From assembly GCF_040719265.1 (NCBI RefSeq), contig NZ_JBFDAH010000012.1, positions 62,001-126,000 of the forward strand: DNA of 64,000 nucleotides. The letters run 5' to 3'. The notes under the pieces are model-generated. The model worked only from the letters and a program-made list of their open reading frames with translations, was not told the DNA's origin and did no database searches. Made by a program: the position numbers and the translations under genes. Source of the DNA: Aliikangiella maris. GTDB taxonomy: Bacteria; Pseudomonadota; Gammaproteobacteria; Enterobacterales; Kangiellaceae. Positions 43,366-51,357 of the stretch are shown here, piece by piece. The stretch's first letter is position 1. The number at the start of each line of letters is the position of its first letter.

Positions 43366-45204
43366 TTAAAAAATGTCCCAGATTTCATCAATATCATCGT
43401 CTTTTCCTGAACCAGGAAAAAGCGAAGGGTTTTTGGTTTCTGCGGCTAACCCAGAAATTTCACCGGTTTTTTCAAATGCAAATTGACTATAGCTAGTGGT
43501 GGTGGCGATTTCTTTGAGTAGCCTGGCGTTGTAACTTTGTGCCGGTTCAACAATTCGAACCTTATTGTCGGATGAAAAGTATAACGGATTGGTTAAGATG
43601 GTGGCGGGTTGACCAATGCCGGTTAATTCAGGCAGTAATAAACCACGATAAAAGTCAGTTGCTTCTTTCTTTGAATTTCGTCGCTTAATATTTATTGCTG
43701 TTACACCGGGAGCGAGCAGTTGGATACCCATTTGTACTAATGCACCTTTGGCATGCCTTCTGACCCAGCGCACCACACCAACGCTCCAGTGCTCACGTTG
43801 ATGGTGATCAAACTCCAGAAATCCAATTATCTCGCCTGTTTGTGCATGTTTAGGCAATTCGTTTGCGGGTATTTGAATGCAATAGCCATTAGGGCTCATA
43901 TTCAGCAAGCTGACGGTTTGGAACTTATAATTGTCTCTCACAATGGTATCGCGAGAGCGCATTTGTGGATGGAATACCGGCTTAAAACTAGCTTTGTCTG
44001 TCTGGTAGAGTTTGTCCCATACATCATCTTTAGGAACGCCAGATGAGCTTAAATAGTTAGCACCTGGCTGAAATTGGTAGTCTTCGCGTGTGGCAACATC
44101 TAATAGTTGTGCATCTTTTAAGCTGCCTTCCATTTTTGAGATGGTGTCATTTATCGACAAGCCATTTGAACTTTTATTTTTTTCCATCAATAGATAATGT
44201 GTCGCGCCAAGCCCAATACAAATTTCGATATTTTCTTCACAAGGTGTTCTGGCAAATGCGCGGTGAGTGCCGTGATTCCAGGTTTGTATTAAGTGGCGCA
44301 GCAACATTATTTTGCGAGTATTTTGTTGTCCATGGTGGTCAATATTAGCCAGCATTGCGTTGAGATGGTCGATAGCCGTAGATACGGTCAGTTTTAAACA
44401 ATTCTTTTTTTCTGTCGACTTGTGCAACGATTTATGAATTGGTGGCAGTGCGGCGGCAATATCGATTACGTAATGTTGTTTATTATAGGCATGAGATTTT
44501 AGTGAAACATGCGCTGTTAGTTCCGGGAGTAATAGCCAGAGTAACTCGATTTCACGTTGATGGAGTTGATAAGGGTTAGCCACACTTAACAATAAAATTC
44601 GTAAAGTGGAGTCAAATATAGTTTGCTCGCTCTGCAAATACTCCATGGTTACTTTTAGGTGCTCTAATTCATTTTTGGCGGCAATCTGGTATAAGCAATA
44701 AACTTCTTTCCAGATTCTGCGTGGGATTACTGTATATAACTGAAAACATCGAAGCATCACTAAAGCATGGTAATGCAGTGCGTGTACTAAAGCGGTAGTT
44801 AGAGGTTTTTTATTGGCTCGTTTAAACTCTTGAGTGACAATGGTTTCAATAATGGTATGAAAACCAATAGCCAGTTCTGTGTGGATGGCTTGAATTAATG
44901 CAGCGATTTTTTTTTGACGGTCCGTCAGCGCAATATGATTGCTGTGAAATTGTTTCTCCAGCGAGCTGATTAATTTGCCGGCAACTGGCTCAATCAATGA
45001 TAAAATCTGCAGGCGTTTGTCCGCATCAATAATCGACTGATTGGTATCGACCAGCAAACGGTAGACACTGGTTGAGCTCTCCCCAACATTTGCCATGGGC
45101 AGATTTTGCGCCCAGTTAGCAACTTTTTTGGGCGTCAGCTCAAAAGCCGTCTTGTGGTATGCCTGGAGTTCCCTAAGGGTTAATCCAGAGCTGCCTTGCT
45201 TCAT
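43366..45204 (-). CDS. PilZ-domain protein with large helical N-terminal region
   Basis: This is a 612-residue cytoplasmic protein. Residues 1-380 are predominantly helical with no named domain I can assign. The C-terminal PilZ domain (about 405-510) contains the RxxxR-like RSRDTIVRDNYKF, NMSPNGYCI (matching the DxSxxG element with Asn for Asp) and GVVRWVRRHAKGALVQMGIQLL. It should bind c-di-GMP. A tail of about 100 residues ends in a very acidic DDDIDEIWDIF. Placement behind the FimX-like gene suggests a pilus or motility role; this is an inference. Confidence 0.82.
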   Translation of the reverse strand: MKQGSSGLTLRELQAYHKTAFELTPKKVANWAQNLPMANVGESSTSVYRLLVDTNQSIIDADKRLQILSLIEPVAGKLISSLEKQFHSNHIALTDRQKKIAALIQAIHTELAIGFHTIIETIVTQEFKRANKKPLTTALVHALHYHALVMLRCFQLYTVIPRRIWKEVYCLYQIAAKNELEHLKVTMEYLQSEQTIFDSTLRILLLSVANPYQLHQREIELLWLLLPELTAHVSLKSHAYNKQHYVIDIAAALPPIHKSLHKSTEKKNCLKLTVSTAIDHLNAMLANIDHHGQQNTRKIMLLRHLIQTWNHGTHRAFARTPCEENIEICIGLGATHYLLMEKNKSSNGLSINDTISKMEGSLKDAQLLDVATREDYQFQPGANYLSSSGVPKDDVWDKLYQTDKASFKPVFHPQMRSRDTIVRDNYKFQTVSLLNMSPNGYCIQIPANELPKHAQTGEIIGFLEFDHHQREHWSVGVVRWVRRHAKGALVQMGIQLLAPGVTAINIKRRNSKKEATDFYRGLLLPELTGIGQPATILTNPLYFSSDNKVRIVEPAQSYNARLLKEIATTTSYSQFAFEKTGEISGLAAETKNPSLFPGSGKDDDIDEIWDIF

Positions 45205-45645
45205 GCTTTACTTCCTAAACAACCTGAATTTAATTCTGAAAATATATCTACAATACATGATATTTTCTGAATTCTAAAACATTAACTCGCGAAAACCATT
45301 TTTTATTTAGACAAAAATGGTCTTTTGCCCATTTTAAAGGGGTTGGTATCAGTAAATGCTTGAGAATTAGCTCGAAGATGATTGGCTTCGAAACTGATAC
45401 AACCCTAAAGTCAGTTTAGTATAATAGAATAGATATTGCTGAAAAGTCATTGACTTAGCGAGCATTGTTAATTTTTTACTCTAATTGTTTATACTAACTC
45501 AATAATAATAGAGATTTCTTAATTCAACTTGATATTAAAAAATGCAACTTTATGTTAAAACTCTGATTAATACTAAAATATCAAGTAATGGCATTCTCGT
45601 CATTTGAGTGAATTTCAATCCAACCGCTTTAACTTCTCGAACTAC
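45205..45645. other. Intergenic region between epmB and the PilZ gene
   Basis: These 441 AT-rich bases contain no credible open frame. They hold a nested hairpin element and a terminator-like hairpin described as a small RNA candidate. The remainder (about 45425-45645) shows no repeats or recognisable sites. Confidence 0.6.
45291..45411 (-). ncRNA. Candidate structured small RNA
   Basis: On the minus strand a TATACT -10-like box (plus 45418-45423) is followed six bases later by a long stem. GGGTTG plus TATCAGT (plus 45340-45345 and 45347-45353) pairs with ACTGATA plus CAACCC (45393-45405), 13 bp with one bulged G. Inside it TCGAAG/CTTCGA (45372-45391) forms a second hairpin. Downstream an ACCATTTTT/AAAAATGGT hairpin (45295-45321) followed by TTTC could terminate it. 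No known RNA family is recognised and the -35 box is poor. Confidence 0.35.
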
Positions 45646-46668
45646 TCAAGCGATGACTGTTTTTGACGGTTTGCCGGCTTCTTCAACTGCAAGTCTTGGA
45701 ATTAGATATCCTGGGAGCTGTTCTCTCAATGATTGAATTAATGCCACCGCCTGCTGGGTTGAAACATCAAAGTGAGCTGCACCAGCTACTTTATCCAGTA
45801 AATGCAAATAGTAGGGTAAAATGCCCGCATCAAATAGTGACTCACTCAGTGCTTTCAAGGTTGGTAAATTATCATTAACTTGTTTGAGCAAAACGCTCTG
45901 GTTGAGTAGTTGAATACCGGCAAGCCGCAGTGGCGCCAGGTGCTCAATCAGTAATTTATCAATTTCATTTGCATGATTAATATGCAAAACCATTGAGGTT
46001 GTCAGACGACTGCTACTAAGTCTGTCAACGAATGTGGGCGTTAATCTTTGAGGAATGACTACCGGTAAACGAGAGTGAATCCTTACTCTTTTTAAGTGAG
46101 GAATGGCGTCTAGACGATCAAATAGTGAAACTAATGCTCTGTCGCTTACCATAAGCGGATCACCACCACTTAAAATCACTTCACTAATACTGGTATCTGC
46201 TGCAATATATTGAAGTGATTGAGAAAGTTGATCGCCGCTGGCCATTTGATCCTGATAAGGAAAGTGACGTCGGAAGCAGTAACGACAATTAACTGCACAA
46301 GCTGAAGCCAAAATCAGTAATACTCGTCCTTGGTATTTGTGGAGCAGTCCGGGTGTCTGATTGTTATTTTCTTGCAATGGATCCCGATTATAACCTGTTA
46401 CTTCCTCTAACTCTTGCTTTTGGGTAAGTACTTGCAGCAATAAAGGGTCGAGTGGATCGCCCGATTTGATTTTATCGATGTAGGGTTGTGGTACTCGCAG
46501 ACTAAAACCCGAATCCTCAGTTATTTCATAGCCCAGTTGGTTTGCTTGCAGATCGACTGCTGCTAATAGTGCGTCAGTCGTGGTAATGGCGTTTTTTAGC
46601 AGGTTTTTCCATGATTTTACCTGACATTCAGGCTCGGAAACGGGTATTATTGGCGTCGTATTTTTCAT
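45646..46668 (-). CDS. epmB: EF-P lysine 2,3-aminomutase EpmB
   Basis: This is a 340-residue radical-SAM enzyme that converts alpha-lysine to (R)-beta-lysine for modification of elongation factor P. The cluster motif CAVNCRYC (CxxxCxxC) lies near residue 118, with the SAM-binding VILSGGDPLMVSD and the PLP-binding YLHLLDKVAGAAHF. Start ATG 46668. It is divergent from efp across 47 bases, and EpmA, the ligase that uses beta-lysine, is encoded on the other side of efp. Confidence 0.95.
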   Translation of the reverse strand: MKNTTPIIPVSEPECQVKSWKNLLKNAITTTDALLAAVDLQANQLGYEITEDSGFSLRVPQPYIDKIKSGDPLDPLLLQVLTQKQELEEVTGYNRDPLQENNNQTPGLLHKYQGRVLLILASACAVNCRYCFRRHFPYQDQMASGDQLSQSLQYIAADTSISEVILSGGDPLMVSDRALVSLFDRLDAIPHLKRVRIHSRLPVVIPQRLTPTFVDRLSSSRLTTSMVLHINHANEIDKLLIEHLAPLRLAGIQLLNQSVLLKQVNDNLPTLKALSESLFDAGILPYYLHLLDKVAGAAHFDVSTQQAVALIQSLREQLPGYLIPRLAVEEAGKPSKTVIA

Positions 46669-46715
46669 GGCGGGTATTTTACCCCATTAGTGTTTAAACA
46701 TAGAGAGAATTTTTC

Positions 46716-47279
46716 ATGGCGAGTTACACAACTAACGATTTTCGACCCGGAATGAAATTTATGCTGGATGGCGAGCCGGTATCGATCGTTGAAAATAATT
46801 TTGTCAGACCCGGAAAAGGTCAGGCTTTTGCAAAAACCAAAGTTCACTACCTGCTGACTGGTCGAATTGTTGAAAAAACATTCAAGTCTGGTGAGTCGTT
46901 TGATGTGGCTGATGTTATGGAAACTGACATGGAGTATCTCTATACCGATGGTGAATACTGGCACTTTATGGATCCTAGTTCATTTGAGCAATTCGCTGCG
47001 GATGAAAAAGCTGTTGGTGAAAATGCCAAATGGCTAAAAGAGCAAGAGTCATGTTCAATTACATTGTTTAATGGCACACCAATTTCAATTACACCACCCA
47101 ATTTTGTGGTTCAAGAAGTAGTTGAAACCGATCCTGGACTTAAAGGAGATACTTCTGGCAGCGGCGGTAAACCGGCTACTCTCGAATCTGGTGCGGTAGT
47201 TCGTGTCCCCTTATTTGTTCAAATTGGCGATAAAATTAAAGTTGATACGCGTTCTGGTGAGTATGCCTCTCGCGCATAA
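46716..47279 (+). CDS. efp: Elongation factor P
   Basis: This is a 187-residue tRNA-mimicking factor that rescues ribosomes stalled on polyproline. The three OB/KOW-type domains are complete. The modified residue is Lys34 in VRPGKGQAF, the form that receives beta-lysine from EpmA, consistent with the flanking epmB and epmA genes. The C-terminus VDTRSGEYASRA is typical. An AGAGAGAAT region precedes ATG 46716. A GGGGC/GCCCC hairpin at 47320-47334 lies downstream but lacks a T tract. Confidence 0.97.
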   Translation: MASYTTNDFRPGMKFMLDGEPVSIVENNFVRPGKGQAFAKTKVHYLLTGRIVEKTFKSGESFDVADVMETDMEYLYTDGEYWHFMDPSSFEQFAADEKAVGENAKWLKEQESCSITLFNGTPISITPPNFVVQEVVETDPGLKGDTSGSGGKPATLESGAVVRVPLFVQIGDKIKVDTRSGEYASRA

Positions 47280-47545
47280 ATTGAAGGCTCAATCATACAG
47301 AGCAACTTGATTGGTGATTGGGGCTTGATGCCCCGCACCTAGATAATGGCTTTGGCAATGCGATATTGTTTACTCGTTGATAGCCTGCTCAGTCTCGTTG
47401 AACGAAATCGATGCCTTGCATGAGAAAGTTGTCATAAGAGGCCTGTTGAAATATACCTTTTGCATAGATTTAAAATCGAACAATTCGGCAAATACTCATT
47501 CAGCCTGTTTTAATAACAATCATCAATTCGAAATATACACCTAGA

Positions 47546-48493
47546 ATGCAATCTCCAGCACCAGTGAACAATATTTTACTGCAACGAGCAACTGCTCTCA
47601 GGCAAATTCGTGATTATTTTAAGCATCAGTCTGTGCTTGAAGTTGATACGCCATTACTCGCTGATTACTCGGTAACCGACCCCTACATGTCTGCAATGCA
47701 AGTGATTAACCCGCGTGCACAATCCCAGGGCTATTTACAAACTTCTCCCGAATATGCGATGAAAAAGCTGTTATGTGCGGGGAGTGGTGATATTTTTCAG
47801 TTAGGAAAAGTATTCCGAGCCGATGAAGATAGCCCCAGTCATAGCAATGAATTTACTATGTTGGAATGGTATCGCTGCAGTTTCTCGCTTGAGGCGCTAA
47901 TGAGCGAAGTTTTGCACATTATTCAGTTGGTAGTGGGGCCGCTAGCCCATCAAATACTGAGTTACAGACAAGCTTTCATCCAATATCTGGCCATTGATCC
48001 GTTTAATTTGAGTTTAGCGGAACTTGAGGTTAAAGCTAACCGTTTGCTCGGTGATTTACCGCAAAACATGCTATTTGATAATTATTTAAGTTTATTATTT
48101 GCGACACAAATTGAACCACTTTTTCCTGCCGATAAAGTGACCTTGGTAACTGATTTTCCAGCCTCACAGGCTGCCCTTGCGCGTAAGAGATACACACGTT
48201 ACGGTGAAGTGGCCTGTCGTTTTGAGGCCTATAGTGGAGGTCTGGAACTGGCTAACGGATTTTATGAACTTAGTGATCCCAATGAGCAGTTATTGCGTTT
48301 TGAGCAAGAAAATCAAATCAGACAACAGCTTGGCTATCTGCCGATGACAATCGATTTTGAATTGATTAAAGCCTTAGAACAGGGTTTGCCAGACTGCTGT
48401 GGTGTTGCATTAGGTTTTGATCGCTTGTTAATGCTAAAGTCTGGTGCCAAAGACATTAAACAAGTTTTACCAATGAGTTTTGTTAAAAGATAA
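47546..48493 (+). CDS. epmA: EF-P--(R)-beta-lysine ligase EpmA
   Basis: This is a 315-residue class II lysyl-tRNA-synthetase-like ligase (PoxA/GenX) lacking the anticodon-binding domain. Motif 2 lies in FRADEDSPSHSNEFTMLEWYR and motif 3 in GVALGFDRLLML. It attaches beta-lysine to Lys34 of EF-P. The 266-base gap after efp contains no other gene, so it may have its own promoter. The hydroxylase EpmC gene is not in this window. Confidence 0.95.
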   Translation: MQSPAPVNNILLQRATALRQIRDYFKHQSVLEVDTPLLADYSVTDPYMSAMQVINPRAQSQGYLQTSPEYAMKKLLCAGSGDIFQLGKVFRADEDSPSHSNEFTMLEWYRCSFSLEALMSEVLHIIQLVVGPLAHQILSYRQAFIQYLAIDPFNLSLAELEVKANRLLGDLPQNMLFDNYLSLLFATQIEPLFPADKVTLVTDFPASQAALARKRYTRYGEVACRFEAYSGGLELANGFYELSDPNEQLLRFEQENQIRQQLGYLPMTIDFELIKALEQGLPDCCGVALGFDRLLMLKSGAKDIKQVLPMSFVKR

Positions 48494-48608
48494 TTTGCAG
48501 AATTAATATCAACCTTACTTAACGTAAATTCTGTTCATTTAAAATTGGTACTGATTCTGTGATGAGCGATTTATCTTGTGCAAATTACCACTAATGGTAT
48601 TAGAAAAA

Positions 48609-49472
48609 CTAGTCAGGCTTACGAGTTATCAACTTCTCACCCAAGCGAATATCTTGTTGTAAACCAATTTTTTCTGCCCATTGCCATGAAGCTTTTTGCA
48701 TCAATAGGATGACTGTTGAACCTAGCTTAAAGCGGCCCATTTCAGCTCCTTTTTCAAGGTGAATATTTTGTTCTGCGTAGTCCCAATGAGTAACACTTTT
48801 GGCGGTCGGTGGGGTTATGGTTCCTTGCCAAACTGTTTCAATACTGCCGACTATCGTTGCACCAACAGCGATCATGGCCATTAAGCCAAAATCAGTCTCA
48901 AAATAACTGACCACTCGTTCATTACGTGCAAATAAGTGTGGCACATTGTTTGCTGTTAGTGGATTGACCGAAAACAATCGACCTGGAATGTGGGACATTT
49001 TCACCAGTTTACCGTCACAAGGCATATGAATTCGGTGATAATCCTTGGGGGCCAGATAAATCGTGCAAAACTCTCCCTCAGCAAAATGCGCGGCTTGAGA
49101 TTCATCACCACCTAATACTTCCAGCGTTGTAAAATGATGATTTTTTGCTTGAATCAGGCGACCGCTTTCAATTGGTCCAAACTGGCTCATACAACCATCA
49201 ACTGGTGAACAAAAACTATTTATATCTGCATCAATCGGTCGAGTTTCGGGCCGAATGGGGCGTGTGAAAAATTCATTAAAGCTTGCATACTGAGTAAGTT
49301 CGGGTTCGACCGCAATCGACATATCAATTTGATAAGCCTTGGCAAATCGCTGAATAAACCAGTTTTTAAACCACGGTGTCTGGCTTTCGGCAAGCTTGCC
49401 TGCCAATACTGACACGGTATGTTGAGGAATGAGATATTGAGCGGTAACTTGCAATTGTTCGATGATCGACAT
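48609..49472 (-). CDS. psd: Phosphatidylserine decarboxylase
   Basis: This is a 287-residue inner-membrane-associated pyruvoyl enzyme making phosphatidylethanolamine. The self-cleavage motif LGST (in RFKLGSTVILLM) near the C-terminus generates the pyruvoyl serine. The conserved YLAPKDYHRIHMP and FARNERV motifs are intact. ATG 49472 (MSIIEQLQVTAQYLIPQH) is chosen from family starts; a second ATG ten codons upstream is possible. It is convergent with epmA, and motA starts 126 bases away on the other strand. Confidence 0.95.
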   Translation of the reverse strand: MSIIEQLQVTAQYLIPQHTVSVLAGKLAESQTPWFKNWFIQRFAKAYQIDMSIAVEPELTQYASFNEFFTRPIRPETRPIDADINSFCSPVDGCMSQFGPIESGRLIQAKNHHFTTLEVLGGDESQAAHFAEGEFCTIYLAPKDYHRIHMPCDGKLVKMSHIPGRLFSVNPLTANNVPHLFARNERVVSYFETDFGLMAMIAVGATIVGSIETVWQGTITPPTAKSVTHWDYAEQNIHLEKGAEMGRFKLGSTVILLMQKASWQWAEKIGLQQDIRLGEKLITRKPD

Positions 49473-49598
49473 AAAGGCTTTCAGGTGACGAAAAGCGCGC
49501 ATTTTACCCAGTTTGTGATTACTTGTCAGGTTTTAAGCGAGTTAATTGATTTTTAACTATAGTTTATTAGTGAAACTTATAATGATCGAGAAAGTAAT

Positions 49599-50450
49599 AT
49601 GACAGTATTGATTGGGGTAATCATTGTATTGTCTGCTGTTCTAGGTGGGTATGTTTTGTCTCACGGAGAGATTGCTGCGCTTTGGCAACCTTTTGAGTTA
49701 CTGATTATTGGAGGCGCTGCGCTCGGCGCATTTATTATTGCTAATCCAGGCAAAGTCAGTAAGGCCACCTTTAAGCAACTACCCTTACTGTTTAGACACT
49801 TACATACTAAAGCGTTTTATCTGGAATTATTGTCATTGTTTTTTCAGATATTTAATGTGATTAGGCGTGAAGGGTTGATAGCGATTGAACGCCATATTGA
49901 TGACCCGGATGATAGCGAAATTTTTACTCGTTTTCCTTTGATTACCCGAGATAAAGAAGCATTAGCGTTTATTTGTGATTATCTGCGCTTGATGGTTATT
50001 GGTGATATGACCGCTTATGAGCTTGAGAATCTGATGGATATTGAGTTGGAAACACAGCTTTCGGAAAAACTGGCACCTTCGCATGCATTGGGAAAGGTTG
50101 CGGATGCACTGCCTGGGTTTGGAATAGTGGCGGCGGTGTTGGGCATTGTCATAACGATGCAATTTTTAGGGGGGGCACCTGAGCAACTGGGGCTGCATGT
50201 CGCAGCGGCATTGGTCGGAACATTTTTAGGTATTCTCTTGGCTTATGGTTTTGTTGCTCCTCTATCACAGGCATTGGAGCATAAGGTTCTGGAGGAAGCT
50301 AAATTTTATGAATGCATGAAAACCTGCATTCTGGCTTCAATTAATGGTATGCCTCCACAAGTTGCTGTTGAGTTTGGGCGTAAAACGCTCTTTGCGGATG
50401 TCCGCCCGGACTTTTATGAGCTGGAAGAGTGTGTCAAAGGGATCCGTTAG
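49599..50450 (+). CDS. motA: Flagellar motor stator protein MotA
   Basis: This is a 283-residue inner-membrane stator subunit. Four transmembrane helices are visible: residues 1-20, 30-50, and the pair around ALPGFGIVAAVLGIVITM and HVAAALVGTFLGILLAYGFV. The cytoplasmic loop carries the charged residues that contact FliG. The PGFGIVAAVLG signature contains the Pro important for proton-driven torque. motB follows after 37 bases. No other flagellar genes are in the window. Confidence 0.95.
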   Translation: MTVLIGVIIVLSAVLGGYVLSHGEIAALWQPFELLIIGGAALGAFIIANPGKVSKATFKQLPLLFRHLHTKAFYLELLSLFFQIFNVIRREGLIAIERHIDDPDDSEIFTRFPLITRDKEALAFICDYLRLMVIGDMTAYELENLMDIELETQLSEKLAPSHALGKVADALPGFGIVAAVLGIVITMQFLGGAPEQLGLHVAAALVGTFLGILLAYGFVAPLSQALEHKVLEEAKFYECMKTCILASINGMPPQVAVEFGRKTLFADVRPDFYELEECVKGIR

Positions 50451-50487
50451 TTAAGTTTGTTTTCCCTGGAGTTTTCAAAAAACGATC

Positions 50488-51357
50488 ATGGCTGAAGAGT
50501 TTGAAAAAAGTAAACCAATTATTATCAAGCGCATAAAACGCGGTCGTCATCAAGCGCATGGAGGTAGTTGGAAAGTCGCATTTGCCGATTTTGCGACGGC
50601 TATGATGGCTTTCTTTTTGTTACTTTGGTTAATGGGTAATACTTCTGAACCTCAAAAACGCGCTATTTCTGGATATTTTCTTGATCCTGCTGGTAAAAAG
50701 CAAAGTACGGGAAGTACGCAAGCGATTGTTGATGATAAAGGTGTGAATTCAGGCGTAATTTCATTGGAGCATGTCAAGCCAGAAGTGCGTGAAGTTGACA
50801 CAAAGGTCACTGAAGAAGATGCCGCAAAAATAGTTGAAGAACAAGAAATTGCTCAACTTGAGCTGTTGAAAGAAAATCTGGAATCTTTAATTGAGACCAG
50901 TGAGGCATTTAAGCTGTTTAAAGATCAAATTATGGTCGATATTATTCAAAGTGGATTGCGCATTCAAATTGTTGATAAAGATAAACGCCCAATGTTTGAC
51001 AGTGGCAGTGCCGAGCCTAAGTACTACTCCAAAACTATTTTACACCGGCTGGCTGAGGTGCTGAAAAAAGTACCTAACAAACTGAGTATTACCGGTCATA
51101 CAGATGCAACGCCTTATATTGCTAAAGATGATTATGGTAACTGGGAGCTGTCTGCTGACCGCGCCAATTCGGCTCGGCGCGAACTACTTTATGGCGGCAT
51201 CAAAGAAACTAAAGTGGCGCGAGTTGAAGGATTTGCTTCGTCCATTTTGTTTGATAAAACACAGCCATATAATCCCATTAATCGCAGAATAGCCATCATT
51301 GTGCTCAAACAAAGTGTGGCAGAGGAAATAGAGCGACAGGTATTAGGCATTGAGTAA
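50488..51357 (+). CDS. motB: Flagellar motor stator protein MotB
   Basis: This is a 289-residue stator subunit that anchors MotA to peptidoglycan. A basic N-terminus precedes the single membrane helix with the proton-carrying Asp in VAFADFATAMMAFFLLLWLM. The OmpA-like periplasmic domain (about 150-280) contains SITGHTDATPY and WELSADRANSARREL. Its last eight bases overlap the TTG start of the GAF-GGDEF-EAL gene. Confidence 0.95.
   Translation: MAEEFEKSKPIIIKRIKRGRHQAHGGSWKVAFADFATAMMAFFLLLWLMGNTSEPQKRAISGYFLDPAGKKQSTGSTQAIVDDKGVNSGVISLEHVKPEVREVDTKVTEEDAAKIVEEQEIAQLELLKENLESLIETSEAFKLFKDQIMVDIIQSGLRIQIVDKDKRPMFDSGSAEPKYYSKTILHRLAEVLKKVPNKLSITGHTDATPYIAKDDYGNWELSADRANSARRELLYGGIKETKVARVEGFASSILFDKTQPYNPINRRIAIIVLKQSVAEEIERQVLGIE

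Noticed and set aside
47320..47334. Terminator after efp
   Set aside because: The GGGGC/GCCCC stem is short and followed by GCACC with no T tract, so it is mentioned but not called.
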